61,835 nucleotides of DNA from a bacterium (GTDB taxonomy: Bacteria > Sysuimicrobiota > Sysuimicrobiia > Sysuimicrobiales > Segetimicrobiaceae). The translations under genes and the position numbers were made by a program. Location: contig DASSXJ010000154.1 in assembly GCA_035703895.1 (NCBI GenBank), positions 1-61,835 of the forward strand, written 5' to 3'. This document shows positions 1 through 8,059 of this stretch, one piece after another; the stretch's first letter is position 1, and the number at the start of each line of letters is the position of its first letter. The notes beneath the pieces are model-generated. The model worked only from the letters and a program-made list of their open reading frames with translations, searched no databases and was not told the DNA's origin.

Positions 1-707
1 CCGAGGCCGGAGTTCGAGCCGATCCATTCCCCGACGATCGCGCCGAGCAGGCTCGCGGTGCTCGCGATTCGCAGCGCCGAGAACAGGTACGGGAGCGACG
101 TCGGCCACCGCAGGTACCGGAACACTTCCCACCGGCTGGCCGAGAGGACGTGCATGAGTTCGAGCGCCTGAGGATCTACCGCGGTCAGCCCATCGGCCAT
201 GTTCACCAGGGTCGGGAAGAACGTGATGAGGGCCGCGATCGCGATCTTCGGCGCGTATCCGTTGCCGAGAAGGAGGACGAGGATCGGGCTGATCGCGACG
301 ATGGGGAGCGTCCGCACGGTCACGGCGAGCGGATAGACGCTCTGGCGGAAGATCCGATTGTGGACAAACCCAACCGCCGCCACGATAGCGATAAGGTTCC
401 CGACGATGAACCCGCCCACGGTTTCGATCAGCGTGGGCCACGTGTTGACGAGAAGCGTGTGCGACTCCGCGCGGAGCGCGTGGACCACCATGAGCGGTGA
501 CGGCGCGAGGTAGACCGGTACGTGAAACACGACCACGATGCCCTGCCAGGCGGCCAGCACGGCCAGGAGGGCGGCGACGGAGACGAGCGAGTGTCGCCAA
601 CCGGACGGCCGGCGCTTCGCGGGGCGGACGCGACCCCCGGCGCGGCGCGCGCGTGCCTTCGGCTCGATCGCTCCACCGGGCGTGGACGGGGCCGCAGGCA
701 GCGTCAC
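1..707 (-). CDS. ABC transporter permease, SsuC/TauC type (partial, C-terminus off window)
   Basis: Inner-membrane permease of an alkanesulfonate/nitrate/taurine-type importer. Read on the minus strand, the product opens with a basic, Pro/Ala-rich N-terminus of about 40 residues. A first membrane helix (VAALLAVLAAWQGIVVVF) follows, then the family's typical stretches around PTLIETVGGFIVGN and RTLPIVAISPILVLLLG, and the cytoplasmic coupling loop near MHVLSASRWEVFRYLRWP. The GTG start at 707 overlaps the stop of the upstream ATPase gene as GTGA, so translation is probably coupled. The 3' end lies beyond the window, leaving 235 codons visible. The substrate cannot be read from the permease; sulfonates, nitrate or thiamine precursors are all possible. 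Confidence 0.88.
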   Translation of the reverse strand, partial: MTLPAAPSTPGGAIEPKARARRAGGRVRPAKRRPSGWRHSLVSVAALLAVLAAWQGIVVVFHVPVYLAPSPLMVVHALRAESHTLLVNTWPTLIETVGGFIVGNLIAIVAAVGFVHNRIFRQSVYPLAVTVRTLPIVAISPILVLLLGNGYAPKIAIAALITFFPTLVNMADGLTAVDPQALELMHVLSASRWEVFRYLRWPTSLPYLFSALRIASTASLLGAIVGEWIGSNSGL

Positions 708-1474
708 GGATGCTCCAGCGCGTTCCGCAGCGCGGCGGTGAAGTGCGTGAACCGCGGCGTGTCCCGCATCTGCGGTTGGCGGGGGTAGGGGAGATCGATC
801 TCCATGAGCGCGCGGATCTCGGCGGGCCGGGACGAGAAGACCGCGACCCGCGTCGACAGGTACACCGCCTCCGGGATGCTGTGCGTGACGAAGACCACTG
901 TTCGGCGGGTTTCGGTCCAGATCCGGAGGAGCTCCTCGTTGAGCCGGTCCCGCGTGATCGCGTCGAGGGCGCCAAACGGCTCGTCCATGAGAAGGATCGG
1001 AGAGTTGTTCATCAACGCCCGGGCGATTGCGACTCGCTGCTGCATCCCGCCGGAGAGCTGCGCCGGCCGTGCCCGCTCAAATCCCTGCAGGCCGACGAGG
1101 TCGAGGAGCGCGGGAGGCGACGGGGCATCTGGATGCCGCGCGCCCCACCGTCCGATCCGGAGGGGCAGGGCGACGTTGTCCTCCACGGACAGCCAGGGGA
1201 GCAGCACAGGCTGCTGGAACACGATCCCCAGCGCGCGCTCGCGGCGGGCCTGGGCAGGGGATTGGCCCAGGACGGAGATCGTCCCGTTCGTCGGGACCAG
1301 GACGTCGGCGATCAGGCGGAGCAAGGTGGATTTGCCGCAGCCCGATGGACCGAGGAGCGACAAAAATTCGCCGTCGGTGACGGTGAGCGAGATGCTCTCG
1401 AGGACGCGCAGCGGGGAGCCTCCGTGCTCAAACGCCATGCTGACGCCGTCGACGACAATGGCCGGAGCGCTCAC
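704..1474 (-). CDS. ABC transporter ATP-binding protein, SsuB/TauB type
   Basis: Nucleotide-binding subunit that powers the adjacent SsuC-like permease. With the GTG start at 1474 it has 256 residues, the usual SsuB length. Walker A is GPSGCGKST at residues 42-50; a Q-loop FQQP, the signature LSGGMQQR near 140, Walker B ILLMDEP near 160 and a switch histidine (VFVTHS) are all present, so it should be active. The frame stays open upstream to 1603. The GTG at 1474 is preferred because a GGAAGGGG stretch precedes it and homologous sequence begins there. No periplasmic binding protein is visible in the window for this pair; it may lie beyond position 1. Substrate is unknown. Confidence 0.9.
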   Translation of the reverse strand: MSAPAIVVDGVSMAFEHGGSPLRVLESISLTVTDGEFLSLLGPSGCGKSTLLRLIADVLVPTNGTISVLGQSPAQARRERALGIVFQQPVLLPWLSVEDNVALPLRIGRWGARHPDAPSPPALLDLVGLQGFERARPAQLSGGMQQRVAIARALMNNSPILLMDEPFGALDAITRDRLNEELLRIWTETRRTVVFVTHSIPEAVYLSTRVAVFSSRPAEIRALMEIDLPYPRQPQMRDTPRFTHFTAALRNALEHP

Positions 1475-1590
1475 CCGCGCACCCCTTCCCCTCCAGATGA
1501 TCGGGTACGCGATCTGTTTCTGTGTGGCCGGGGGCGTCACCTCCGCTGGCGCTCCTCCGGAAGGGGTGAGAGGATACCGGTCGGGCGGAG

Positions 1591-1612
1591 CAGGATCTAT
1601 CACTCGATCCTG
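1591..1612. promoter_or_regulatory. Inverted repeat between divergent genes, candidate operator
   Basis: Perfect 7-bp arms CAGGATC and GATCCTG are separated by 8 bp in the space between the divergent SsuB-like and RidA-like genes. The size and spacing would suit a dimeric repressor or a small hairpin in the leader of the RidA-like mRNA. No regulator gene lies beside it. A short repeat can arise by chance, so this is only a candidate. Confidence 0.25.
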
Positions 1613-1626
1613 ACCGCGAGGAGTGC

Positions 1627-2091
1627 ATGGGAATGGGGCGGATCGACAAGCGATTGCGCGAACTCGGCATTGTTGTTCCGACGATGCCCAAACCTATCGC
1701 GAACTACGTTCCCGCCAAGCGCGTCGCTAACATCGTCTACACCGCTGGGCAGGTGTCCGCCGCAAAGGATCGCGAGTACAAAGGGAAGCTCGGTGTCGAC
1801 TTCAGCATTGAACAAGGCCGGCAGGCGACTCGCGCTTGTGCGATCAACTGTCTCGCCGCAATGCTCACGGTCCTGGATTCGCTCGACAAGGTGAAGCAGC
1901 TGGTGCACGTAGGGGGCTTCGTGAACAGCGCCCCGGAGTTTCAGGGTCAGGCGGCGGTCATGAACGGTGCGTCCGATGTGCTCGTCCAGGTGTTCGGAGA
2001 AATCGGAACCCACACGCGAACCGCGGTCGGAGTCGCCGGCCTGCCTCTAGGCTACGCAGCCTCCGTATACGTGATAGCTGAGGTCGAATAG
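1627..2091 (+). CDS. RidA (YjgF/YER057c/UK114) family protein
   Basis: Small cytosolic protein of 154 residues, of the longer RidA subgroup of about 150 residues. Canonical RidA proteins hydrolyse reactive enamine/imine intermediates released by PLP enzymes. Visible family signatures are the YTAGQVS stretch near residue 39, the helix with RACAINCLAAMLTVLDSLD, the VHVGGFVNSAPEFQGQ strand-loop, and the TRTAVGVAGLPLGYAASV tail. A GAGGAG ribosome-binding site precedes ATG 1627; ATG 1633 is an alternative. It is divergent from the transporter genes and upstream of the methyltransferases. The canonical RidA arginine is not obvious (the tail reads AGLPLG), so a substrate other than 2-aminoacrylate is possible. 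Confidence 0.88.
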   Translation: MGMGRIDKRLRELGIVVPTMPKPIANYVPAKRVANIVYTAGQVSAAKDREYKGKLGVDFSIEQGRQATRACAINCLAAMLTVLDSLDKVKQLVHVGGFVNSAPEFQGQAAVMNGASDVLVQVFGEIGTHTRTAVGVAGLPLGYAASVYVIAEVE

Positions 2092-2130
2092 GTCGACTGC
2101 GTCTTTCTTGCTGAGACGGAGTAGGTACTA

Positions 2131-3213
2131 GGAAGACTCCGCACGAGTGAGAAACACTGGATTGTATCGGTGCGTCTCTTGGAAGAGGCGAAGGCGATGG
2201 ATAAGGGTGACCAGAGGCCGTCGGCTAGGATCTTGGACTCAGTCAACGGATTCAAAGTGTCGCAGGCGCTCCATGTCGCCTCGACGCTCAGACTCGCCGA
2301 TCTCTTGAAGGACGGCCCGCGGAGCAGCGATGACCTCGCCGCAGCGACGGGCACGCATCCGGCTTCCTTATACCGGCTGCTGCGAGCGCTGGCCGCCATC
2401 GACGTCTTCCTGGAAGACTCGCACCGCCGCTTCGCGCTGACCCCGCTCGGCGAGTGCTTGCGGTCAGATGCGACAGAACCAGTCGCCCCTTGGGCGGTTT
2501 TCATCGGTCAGCCGGAATACTGGCAAGCATGGGGGCATCTTCTCGACAGCGTGCGCACCGGTGAACATGCCTTTCGCCATGTCCACGGCATGAACACGTG
2601 GGAGTACTATGCGCGCAATCCAGAGGCAGGAGCAGCTTTTGACGGCGCAATGACGAGTCGCTCCCGCCGCCAAGCCAATGCCGTGCTCAACGCCTGCGAT
2701 TTCAAACGGTTCGCATGCGTGGTCGACGTGGGAGGCGGGCATGGGCTGCTCCTTTCCGCGATCCTGGCCAACCACCCTCCGCTCCGCGGCGTGCTCTTCG
2801 ACCAGCCGCATGTCGTGGCCGGCTCCGAACCGGTGCTGCGGGCCGCTGGGGTTGCCGATCGTTGCCAGGTCGTTGGGGGAGACTTCTTCGAGTCCGTCCC
2901 GCACGGTGGCGACGCCTACGTATTGAAATTTATCCTCCACGACTGGGAGGACGAGCAAGCGACGGTCATTCTGCGGAACTGCCGCCGCGCAATTGCACCG
3001 AACGGGAAACTGCTAGTCATCGAGAGCGAGATCAGCCCGCCGAACGAAGGTGCCACGGGCAAGTTCCTCGATCTGACCATGTTGGTGCATACTGGAGGGC
3101 GAGAGCGCACGCGCGAAGAGTGGACGGCCCTTTTTGCCACGGCTGGGTTCCGGATGGTAGGTGCGACGCCGACCGAAGCACAGGCGAGCATCATCGAGGG
3201 CGTCCCGGTGTAG
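2131..3213 (+). repeat. Tandem duplication, unit 1 (leader plus methyltransferase gene)
   Basis: First unit of a direct duplication. The 66 bases before the start codon match those before the second methyltransferase gene at about 60 of 66 positions, and the genes are clearly homologous throughout. Leader start, start codon and stop codon are each offset by exactly 1177 bases, so the two units differ by substitutions with no net length change. The duplication therefore included the 5' leader and ribosome-binding site. Confidence 0.85.
2197..3213 (+). CDS. SAM-dependent O-methyltransferase (Methyltransf_2 family), copy 1
   Basis: Cytosolic class I methyltransferase of 338 residues, related to plant caffeate and polyketide O-methyltransferases. 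The N-terminal winged-helix dimerisation domain covers about residues 1-95 (QALHVASTLRLADLL, SLYRLLRALAA). The C-terminal Rossmann domain has the SAM loop VVDVGGGHG near 179, an acidic strand end FDQPHV, GDFFE, and the catalytic HDW motif with His248. ATG 2197 is chosen because GGAAGAGG lies 8 bases upstream; an in-frame GTG at 2170 is possible but the duplicated gene shares the ATG. Compared with copy 2 its codons are less GC-rich and several conserved positions differ, suggesting older divergence or weaker constraint. The acceptor substrate is unknown; no biosynthetic core enzyme is adjacent. Confidence 0.9.
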   Translation: MDKGDQRPSARILDSVNGFKVSQALHVASTLRLADLLKDGPRSSDDLAAATGTHPASLYRLLRALAAIDVFLEDSHRRFALTPLGECLRSDATEPVAPWAVFIGQPEYWQAWGHLLDSVRTGEHAFRHVHGMNTWEYYARNPEAGAAFDGAMTSRSRRQANAVLNACDFKRFACVVDVGGGHGLLLSAILANHPPLRGVLFDQPHVVAGSEPVLRAAGVADRCQVVGGDFFESVPHGGDAYVLKFILHDWEDEQATVILRNCRRAIAPNGKLLVIESEISPPNEGATGKFLDLTMLVHTGGRERTREEWTALFATAGFRMVGATPTEAQASIIEGVPV

Positions 3214-3307
3214 CAACGAGCAGAGAACATCAGGCGTCGCTGCCGGGGGCGTCCCTTCGCTGCGAGACCGGCTCGATCACTGCTCGCTTCATGACCTAGA
3301 TAGACCA

Positions 3308-4390
3308 GGAAGACTCCGCACGAGTGAGAAACACTGGATTGCATCGGTTCATCTCTTGGAAGGGGCGAAGACAATGGATAAGGGTGACCAGAGGCCGTCG
3401 GCTGCGTTTCTGGACTTGATCAACGGCTTCCGTGTATCGCAGGCGATCCACGTCGCCGCGACGCTCGGGATCGCCGACCTCTTGAGGGACGGCCCGCGGA
3501 GCTCCGATGAGCTGGCGGCGGCGACCGGTACCCACGCGGGCGCGCTGTACCGGTTGCTGCGCACGCTCGCCGGCGTGGGGGTGTTCCGGGAGGACGTGGA
3601 CCGCCGCTTCGGCCTGACACCGCTCGGCGAGTGCCTGCGGTCCGACGCGCACGAACCACTGGGTCCGTGGGCCGTGCACATTGGTCAGCCGTATGTGTGG
3701 CAGGCGTGGGGGCATCTGCTGGAGAGCGTGCGCACCGGGGAGAACGCCTTCCGCCGCGTCCACGGCGTGAGCGTGTGGGACTACTACGCGCGCAATCCAA
3801 CGGCGGGAGCCATCTTTGACCGCGCCATGACGGGTCACTCCCGTCTCCAGGCCGATGCCGTGCTCAAGGCCTACGACTTCGGGCGATTCGGGTGCGTGCT
3901 GGACGTGGGAGGCGGTCATGGGCTGCTCCTTTCCGCGGTCCTGGCCAAGCACCCGTCGCTCCGCGGCGTGCTCTTCGATCAGCCGCATGTCGTCGTGGGG
4001 GCCGAACCCGTGCTGCAGGCGGCCGGGGTTGCCGATCGCTGCCAGGTCGTCGGCGGAGATTTCTTCGAGGCGCTGCCCGATGGCAGTGACGCTCACGTGA
4101 TGAAGTTTATCCTCCACGACTGGGAGGACGCGCAAGCGACGGCCATTCTGCGGACCTGCCGCCGCGCCATTGCGCCGAACGGGAAGCTGCTGGTCATCGA
4201 TAGCGAAATTAGCCCGCCGAACGAGGGGGCCCTGGGCAAGCTCCGCGACCTGACCATGTTGGTGCATACCGGAGGACGAGAGCGCACGCGCGAAGAGTGG
4301 ACGGCTCTCTTTGCCGCGGGCGGGTTCCGGCTGGTGCGTGCGACCCCGACCGAGGCGGGCTTGAGCATCATCGAGGGCGTCCCGACGTAG
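3308..4390 (+). repeat. Tandem duplication, unit 2 (leader plus methyltransferase gene)
   Basis: Second unit of the direct duplication, equal in length to unit 1 (1083 bases). About 94 bases between the stop of unit 1 and this leader are not obviously related to the sequence before unit 1. Conservation of the leader suggests it holds a regulatory or translation signal, although no clear sigma-70 promoter is visible in it. Confidence 0.85.
3374..4390 (+). CDS. SAM-dependent O-methyltransferase (Methyltransf_2 family), copy 2
   Basis: Paralogue of the preceding gene, also 338 residues and without indels relative to it. The winged-helix dimerisation domain, SAM loop LDVGGGHG near 179, GDFFE and catalytic HDW at residue 248 are all conserved. 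The frame continues upstream to 3161, but ATG 3374 follows a GGAAGGGG site and aligns exactly with the start of copy 1. Differences cluster in the middle segment that lines the acceptor pocket in family members (for example GQPEYW versus GQPYVW, and HGMNTWEYY versus HGVSVWDYY), so the pair may methylate related but different substrates. The gene is followed closely by the gamma-glutamyltransferase-like gene. Confidence 0.9.
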   Translation: MDKGDQRPSAAFLDLINGFRVSQAIHVAATLGIADLLRDGPRSSDELAAATGTHAGALYRLLRTLAGVGVFREDVDRRFGLTPLGECLRSDAHEPLGPWAVHIGQPYVWQAWGHLLESVRTGENAFRRVHGVSVWDYYARNPTAGAIFDRAMTGHSRLQADAVLKAYDFGRFGCVLDVGGGHGLLLSAVLAKHPSLRGVLFDQPHVVVGAEPVLQAAGVADRCQVVGGDFFEALPDGSDAHVMKFILHDWEDAQATAILRTCRRAIAPNGKLLVIDSEISPPNEGALGKLRDLTMLVHTGGRERTREEWTALFAAGGFRLVRATPTEAGLSIIEGVPT

Positions 4391-4433
4391 CGGCAAGCTG
4401 GGAAGACCGCGCGTCGAGGTGGAGGCGAGGCTC

Positions 4434-6164
4434 GTGGAATTTGAATCGTTGCCGACGTTGCGTCCGACGATTCTTGGCACGAAGTACGTGGTGGCGTCCG
4501 GCCACTACCTGGCCAGCATGGCGGGGGCGAAGATCCTCGAGCGGGGCGGGAACGTCGTCGACGCGGGTGTCGCCGCCGGACTGTGCATCAATGTACTCCA
4601 GCCCGATATGACCAACATCGGCGGCGTCGCACCCATCATCCTGCGGCTCGAGGGGATGCCGGAGGTGGTGACGATCAGCGGCCTTGGGCGCTGGCCCAGG
4701 CAGCTTACGCTCGAAGACTACCGGCGGCGGGGAGATGATCTTTCCACGGGCATGGGGAGCGCCGTGGTCCCGGCCGCCCTCGATGCCTGGGTGACGGCCC
4801 TCGACCGGTACGGGACGATGACCTTCACCGAGGTGGCGATGCCGGCGATCGAACTGGCCGAGGGCGGATTCCCGGTGAACCGGTTCCTGCACGACAACCT
4901 TGGCAAGGCGGCTGAAAAGCTCGCGCAGTGGCCGTCCTCGCGAAGCGTCTTCCTCAGCCGCGGGCGAGCCCCCCGGGTGGGTGAGCGGTTGGTCCAGCCG
5001 GAACTCGCCCGTACCCTCAGGATTCTCGGAGAGGTGGAAGCCGGAGTACCGGGCCGGCATGCCGGGTTGCGGGCCGTACGGGATCTTTTCTATAAAGGGG
5101 ACATCGCGAGACAACTGGTGACGTTTTGTGGGCGAATGGGGGGCTTCCTGACTGCCGAGGACCTGGCGCAGTTTCATGTTCAGGACGAGCCGCCGGTGAG
5201 GACCGCGTACCGCGGGTACGAGGTGTACGGCTGCGGCCCGTGGTGCCAGGGCCCGGTCGTCCTCCAAGTTTTAAACATTCTCGAAGGATACGATCTGCCG
5301 GCTTACCCACACAACTCTGCGGCCGTGCTGCACCGGATCACGGAGGCGCTCAAGGCGGCGTTTGCAGACCGGCACGGGTATTATGGAGATCCGGAGTTCA
5401 CGAAGGTCCCGATTCGTGGGCTCCTCTCGAAAGAATACGCTATCGACTGGCGCCGGCGGATCGATCTCACGCGCGCCGCTCCAGGGATGCCGGATCCCGG
5501 CGATCCGTGGCCGTATGAGGAGGGCAGGGATCGATCCCTCGCCGCGGGCAGGGTCGCCGCCGTGCCTGGGGCCGAGCCCGCCGACACGAGTTACCTGTGC
5601 GTGATGGACTCCGACGGCAACGCCTTTTCGGCGACCCCCAGCGACGGGGTGTTAGATACGCCGCTTGTGCCCGACCTGGGCGTGATCATCTCTCCGAGGG
5701 GAAAGCAGTTCTGGCTCGATCCCGACCATCCCAGCTGCGTCGCGCCGGGCAAGCGGCCCCGGCTCACGCCGAACCCCGGTCTCGTCCTGAAGGACGGGCA
5801 CGTCGCCATCGCCTACGGGACTCCGGGTCTCGACGTCCAACCGCAGGCGATGACGCAGTTTCTAATCAACCTCATCGACTACGGGATGGACGTGCAGGAG
5901 GCTATCGAGGCTCCGCGCATCGCGACCTACAGCTTCCCCGCCTCGACGCATCCGCATCCATACCACCCCGGATTGCTGCACGCGGAGAGCCGGATCCCGG
6001 CCGACGTCCGCGAACAGCTGGCGCGGATGGGTCACCAGGTCGAGGCGTGGCCCGCCTATATCCCCCAGGCGGGCGGTTTGTGCGCCATCTATAGAAATCG
6101 AGACGAGCGGATCCTCGCCGGAGGGGCCGATCCACGTCGCGTGGCCTACGGCGTCGGTTGGTGA
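4434..6164 (+). CDS. Gamma-glutamyltransferase family protein (Ntn hydrolase)
   Basis: Member of the GGT family, which forms an autoprocessed heterodimer and cleaves or transfers gamma-glutamyl groups from glutathione-like donors; relatives include cephalosporin acylases. The large-subunit region begins VVASGHYLASMAGAKILERGG and continues with NVVDAGVAAGLCINVLQP. The predicted nucleophile is Thr385 in ADTSYLCVMD, followed by a DGNAFSATPSDG stretch where typical GGTs have the GNAVSLTQTING motif. No signal peptide is visible, so it is probably cytosolic, like YwrD-type GGTs. GTG 4434 is chosen because GGAGGCGAGG lies upstream; GTG 4419 in the same frame is an alternative. Donor specificity is uncertain because the glutamate-binding motif is diverged. 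Confidence 0.87.
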   Translation: MEFESLPTLRPTILGTKYVVASGHYLASMAGAKILERGGNVVDAGVAAGLCINVLQPDMTNIGGVAPIILRLEGMPEVVTISGLGRWPRQLTLEDYRRRGDDLSTGMGSAVVPAALDAWVTALDRYGTMTFTEVAMPAIELAEGGFPVNRFLHDNLGKAAEKLAQWPSSRSVFLSRGRAPRVGERLVQPELARTLRILGEVEAGVPGRHAGLRAVRDLFYKGDIARQLVTFCGRMGGFLTAEDLAQFHVQDEPPVRTAYRGYEVYGCGPWCQGPVVLQVLNILEGYDLPAYPHNSAAVLHRITEALKAAFADRHGYYGDPEFTKVPIRGLLSKEYAIDWRRRIDLTRAAPGMPDPGDPWPYEEGRDRSLAAGRVAAVPGAEPADTSYLCVMDSDGNAFSATPSDGVLDTPLVPDLGVIISPRGKQFWLDPDHPSCVAPGKRPRLTPNPGLVLKDGHVAIAYGTPGLDVQPQAMTQFLINLIDYGMDVQEAIEAPRIATYSFPASTHPHPYHPGLLHAESRIPADVREQLARMGHQVEAWPAYIPQAGGLCAIYRNRDERILAGGADPRRVAYGVGW

Positions 6165-6165
6165 G

Positions 6166-7323
6166 CTATCTCGCGAACCGCGATACGCCAAACGGGGTCA
6201 GGTCGATGTCGGACGGGTGTCCGAGCATGAGGTCGGCCGTCACCTTCCCGCTGTAAGGGCCGAGCTGCAGTCCGGTCGGGCCGTGGCCCGTCGCGAGGTA
6301 CACGCCTCCGATCCCTGGAACCGAGCCGAGGACGGGGAGCCCGTCCTCCGACAGCGGACGGAGGCCGACTCGCATCTCGTGGATCTCCCAGTCGGCGAGA
6401 CCAGGCGCCACCCGGATCGCCTCGTCGAGCACTTCCCGCACGCCGGCCACGGTCAGGCGAGGATCGAACCCCGAGCCGGTCTCCCTCGTCGCTCCCACGA
6501 CGACCCGGCTGTCCGGCCAGGGGACCATGTAGTGACCGTGAAAGGCGCTGACAATGGGCCAGTCCGCCGTCGAGACCTGAGGGTTCCGCAGGTGGATGAT
6601 CTGGCCGCGCTGGGGCGCGACGGGAATCCGGATCCCGAGTTGCTTGCCAAACGCGTTCGACCATGCGCCTCCCGTAATGGCGACGAGCCCCGCCGAAACG
6701 GTGTCCTCCCCAATCGCCACGCCGTTGATGCATTGGTTCGTGAGGATCAACCGATCCACGCTCCCCTGCCGCACGCTCAATCCATGGCGCTCGGCCCCCG
6801 CCCGCACCGCCCGCGACAGCAGCCTCCCGTCCACGCGGGCGCCGTGGCGGTAGAAGATGGCGCCGTGGACCGCCGCGAGCGGAGGGAACATGCGGTGCGC
6901 GTCGGCGGGCGACACCTCGTGGAGATCCTGCTGCGGGGGAGCGCCTCTCTGCTCTCGTCGGTTGAAGATCTGCGCCCGCGCTGCCGCAAACGCCCCGCGC
7001 TCATCATCGGTGGCCGCGACGACCAGGAGGCCGCACCGCGCGTATCCCGTCTCGCCCGCATCATCGGCCTCAAGGTGGGCGAGCAGGGTCGAGTAGTACG
7101 ACACGGCCCGGACGGCGAACTGGACCCACGCATCGGGATCACGCGAGTTTGTCTCCGGCGAGAGGATACCCGCTCCGGCATCGGTCGCCCGTCCAGGGTC
7201 CCCTCGGTCGACCAGGAGCGTTTTGGCCCCTCCCCGCACAAGGTGGTACGCTGTGGCGACGCCGAGCAGCCCTCCGCCGATCACGACGGCATCGTACCCT
7301 TTTGCGTTTCGTCGAATACTCAT
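6166..7323 (-). CDS. FAD-dependent oxidoreductase, DAO family (glycine oxidase / D-amino acid dehydrogenase-like)
   Basis: Flavoprotein of 385 residues that should oxidise an amine or amino acid to an imine. An N-terminal dinucleotide-binding fold (VVIGGGLLGVATAYHL, residues 13-28) ends with the acidic residue in LLVDRGD. The DAO-type substrate domain includes RPLSEDGLPVLGSVPGIGGVYLATGHGPTGLQLGP near the C-terminus, the family's FAD-closing motif. No signal peptide or membrane helix is visible. It is the last gene of a three-gene minus-strand operon: its ATG overlaps the preceding stop by four bases (ATGA). It converges on the GGT-like gene with one base between the two stops. Glycine, sarcosine or D-amino acids are plausible substrates; none can be chosen from sequence. 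Confidence 0.88.
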   Translation of the reverse strand: MSIRRNAKGYDAVVIGGGLLGVATAYHLVRGGAKTLLVDRGDPGRATDAGAGILSPETNSRDPDAWVQFAVRAVSYYSTLLAHLEADDAGETGYARCGLLVVAATDDERGAFAAARAQIFNRREQRGAPPQQDLHEVSPADAHRMFPPLAAVHGAIFYRHGARVDGRLLSRAVRAGAERHGLSVRQGSVDRLILTNQCINGVAIGEDTVSAGLVAITGGAWSNAFGKQLGIRIPVAPQRGQIIHLRNPQVSTADWPIVSAFHGHYMVPWPDSRVVVGATRETGSGFDPRLTVAGVREVLDEAIRVAPGLADWEIHEMRVGLRPLSEDGLPVLGSVPGIGGVYLATGHGPTGLQLGPYSGKVTADLMLGHPSDIDLTPFGVSRFAR

Positions 7324-8057
7324 CGATGACGAGGGAGGGGGCGGCGCCGGCGGTTGAGGGAGAGCGCCGCGATCGCGGCGAGCACGCCCGCGACCGCCGC
7401 GGCAACGGGCACATATCTGGCCCAGGGGACCGGCGCGGTGGCCGGGGGCGCCGCGGCCACAAACACGCCGAGCCTGTCGGTCGGGCCGAAGAGTTGCAGC
7501 GAGCCGGCGACGACGTGTGTTTCGAGCGACGTCCAGCCCGACTCCGACAAGCGGAGAAGCATCGTGGCGTGCTTCGGATAGCGGAGCACGGGTGTCGCGG
7601 ACGTGAGCAGCGCGATTGGGCCCCCGGTATCATACGTGCCTTCCATGCGGTACGCGTTGCCGTCGAACCGCAGGCCTGACGGAGGCGGCGACACGGTCGC
7701 CGGATCCAGCGGGGTGATCCGGATGGTGACGGAGGATGCGCCGCCGTGGGGCGCGATCGCGCCGAACCGCAGGATCAGCGCCGCCTGGCCATCGTCGGTG
7801 AGCACTGACGATGATTGGGAGCCGGTCGGGGTCAGAGCAACCGTCCCCGACCCCGGCGTCGGCGGTTGGTTGGGCTCGGGGAGGTTCGCCGGTGGGCGGA
7901 CCCACCGGTACGGCAGAGGGGGCGCCTCGCCTTCGTAGAGGATCTTGGGCGGAACAGCCGGCCAAACGAACGTACCCGCCACGAGATAGGCGACCGAGGC
8001 CGCGAGCCCCCACGCCAGCCACCGCCATTGTCCCCCACGTTGCCGTTGAGGGTCCAT
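7320..8057 (-). CDS. Membrane-anchored extracytoplasmic protein of unknown function
   Basis: I do not recognise a family. The 245-residue product has a basic N-terminus, a helix (WLAWGLAASVAYLVAGTFVW, residues 12-31) and a Pro-rich linker. A beta-rich region of roughly 140 residues follows, with a repeated Ser/Thr/Gly character. It ends in a second helix (VPVAAAVAGVLAAIAALSL) and a short Arg-rich tail, so the middle domain probably faces outside. The frame is open upstream to 8765, but ATG 8057 directly follows the stop of the CPBP gene by two bases. Its operon partners are a CPBP protease and the FAD oxidoreductase. The C-terminal helix plus Arg tail resembles a processing signal and could be cut by the neighbouring protease, but this is inference. 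Confidence 0.7.
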   Translation of the reverse strand: MDPQRQRGGQWRWLAWGLAASVAYLVAGTFVWPAVPPKILYEGEAPPLPYRWVRPPANLPEPNQPPTPGSGTVALTPTGSQSSSVLTDDGQAALILRFGAIAPHGGASSVTIRITPLDPATVSPPPSGLRFDGNAYRMEGTYDTGGPIALLTSATPVLRYPKHATMLLRLSESGWTSLETHVVAGSLQLFGPTDRLGVFVAAAPPATAPVPWARYVPVAAAVAGVLAAIAALSLNRRRRPLPRHR

Positions 8058-8059
8058 CC

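Noticed and set aside
497-1894. Plus-strand open frame of over 450 codons opposite the SsuB-like gene
   Set aside because: Low-complexity Arg/Gly-rich translation with no family pattern; the minus-strand ATPase with all nucleotide-binding motifs is clearly the real gene.
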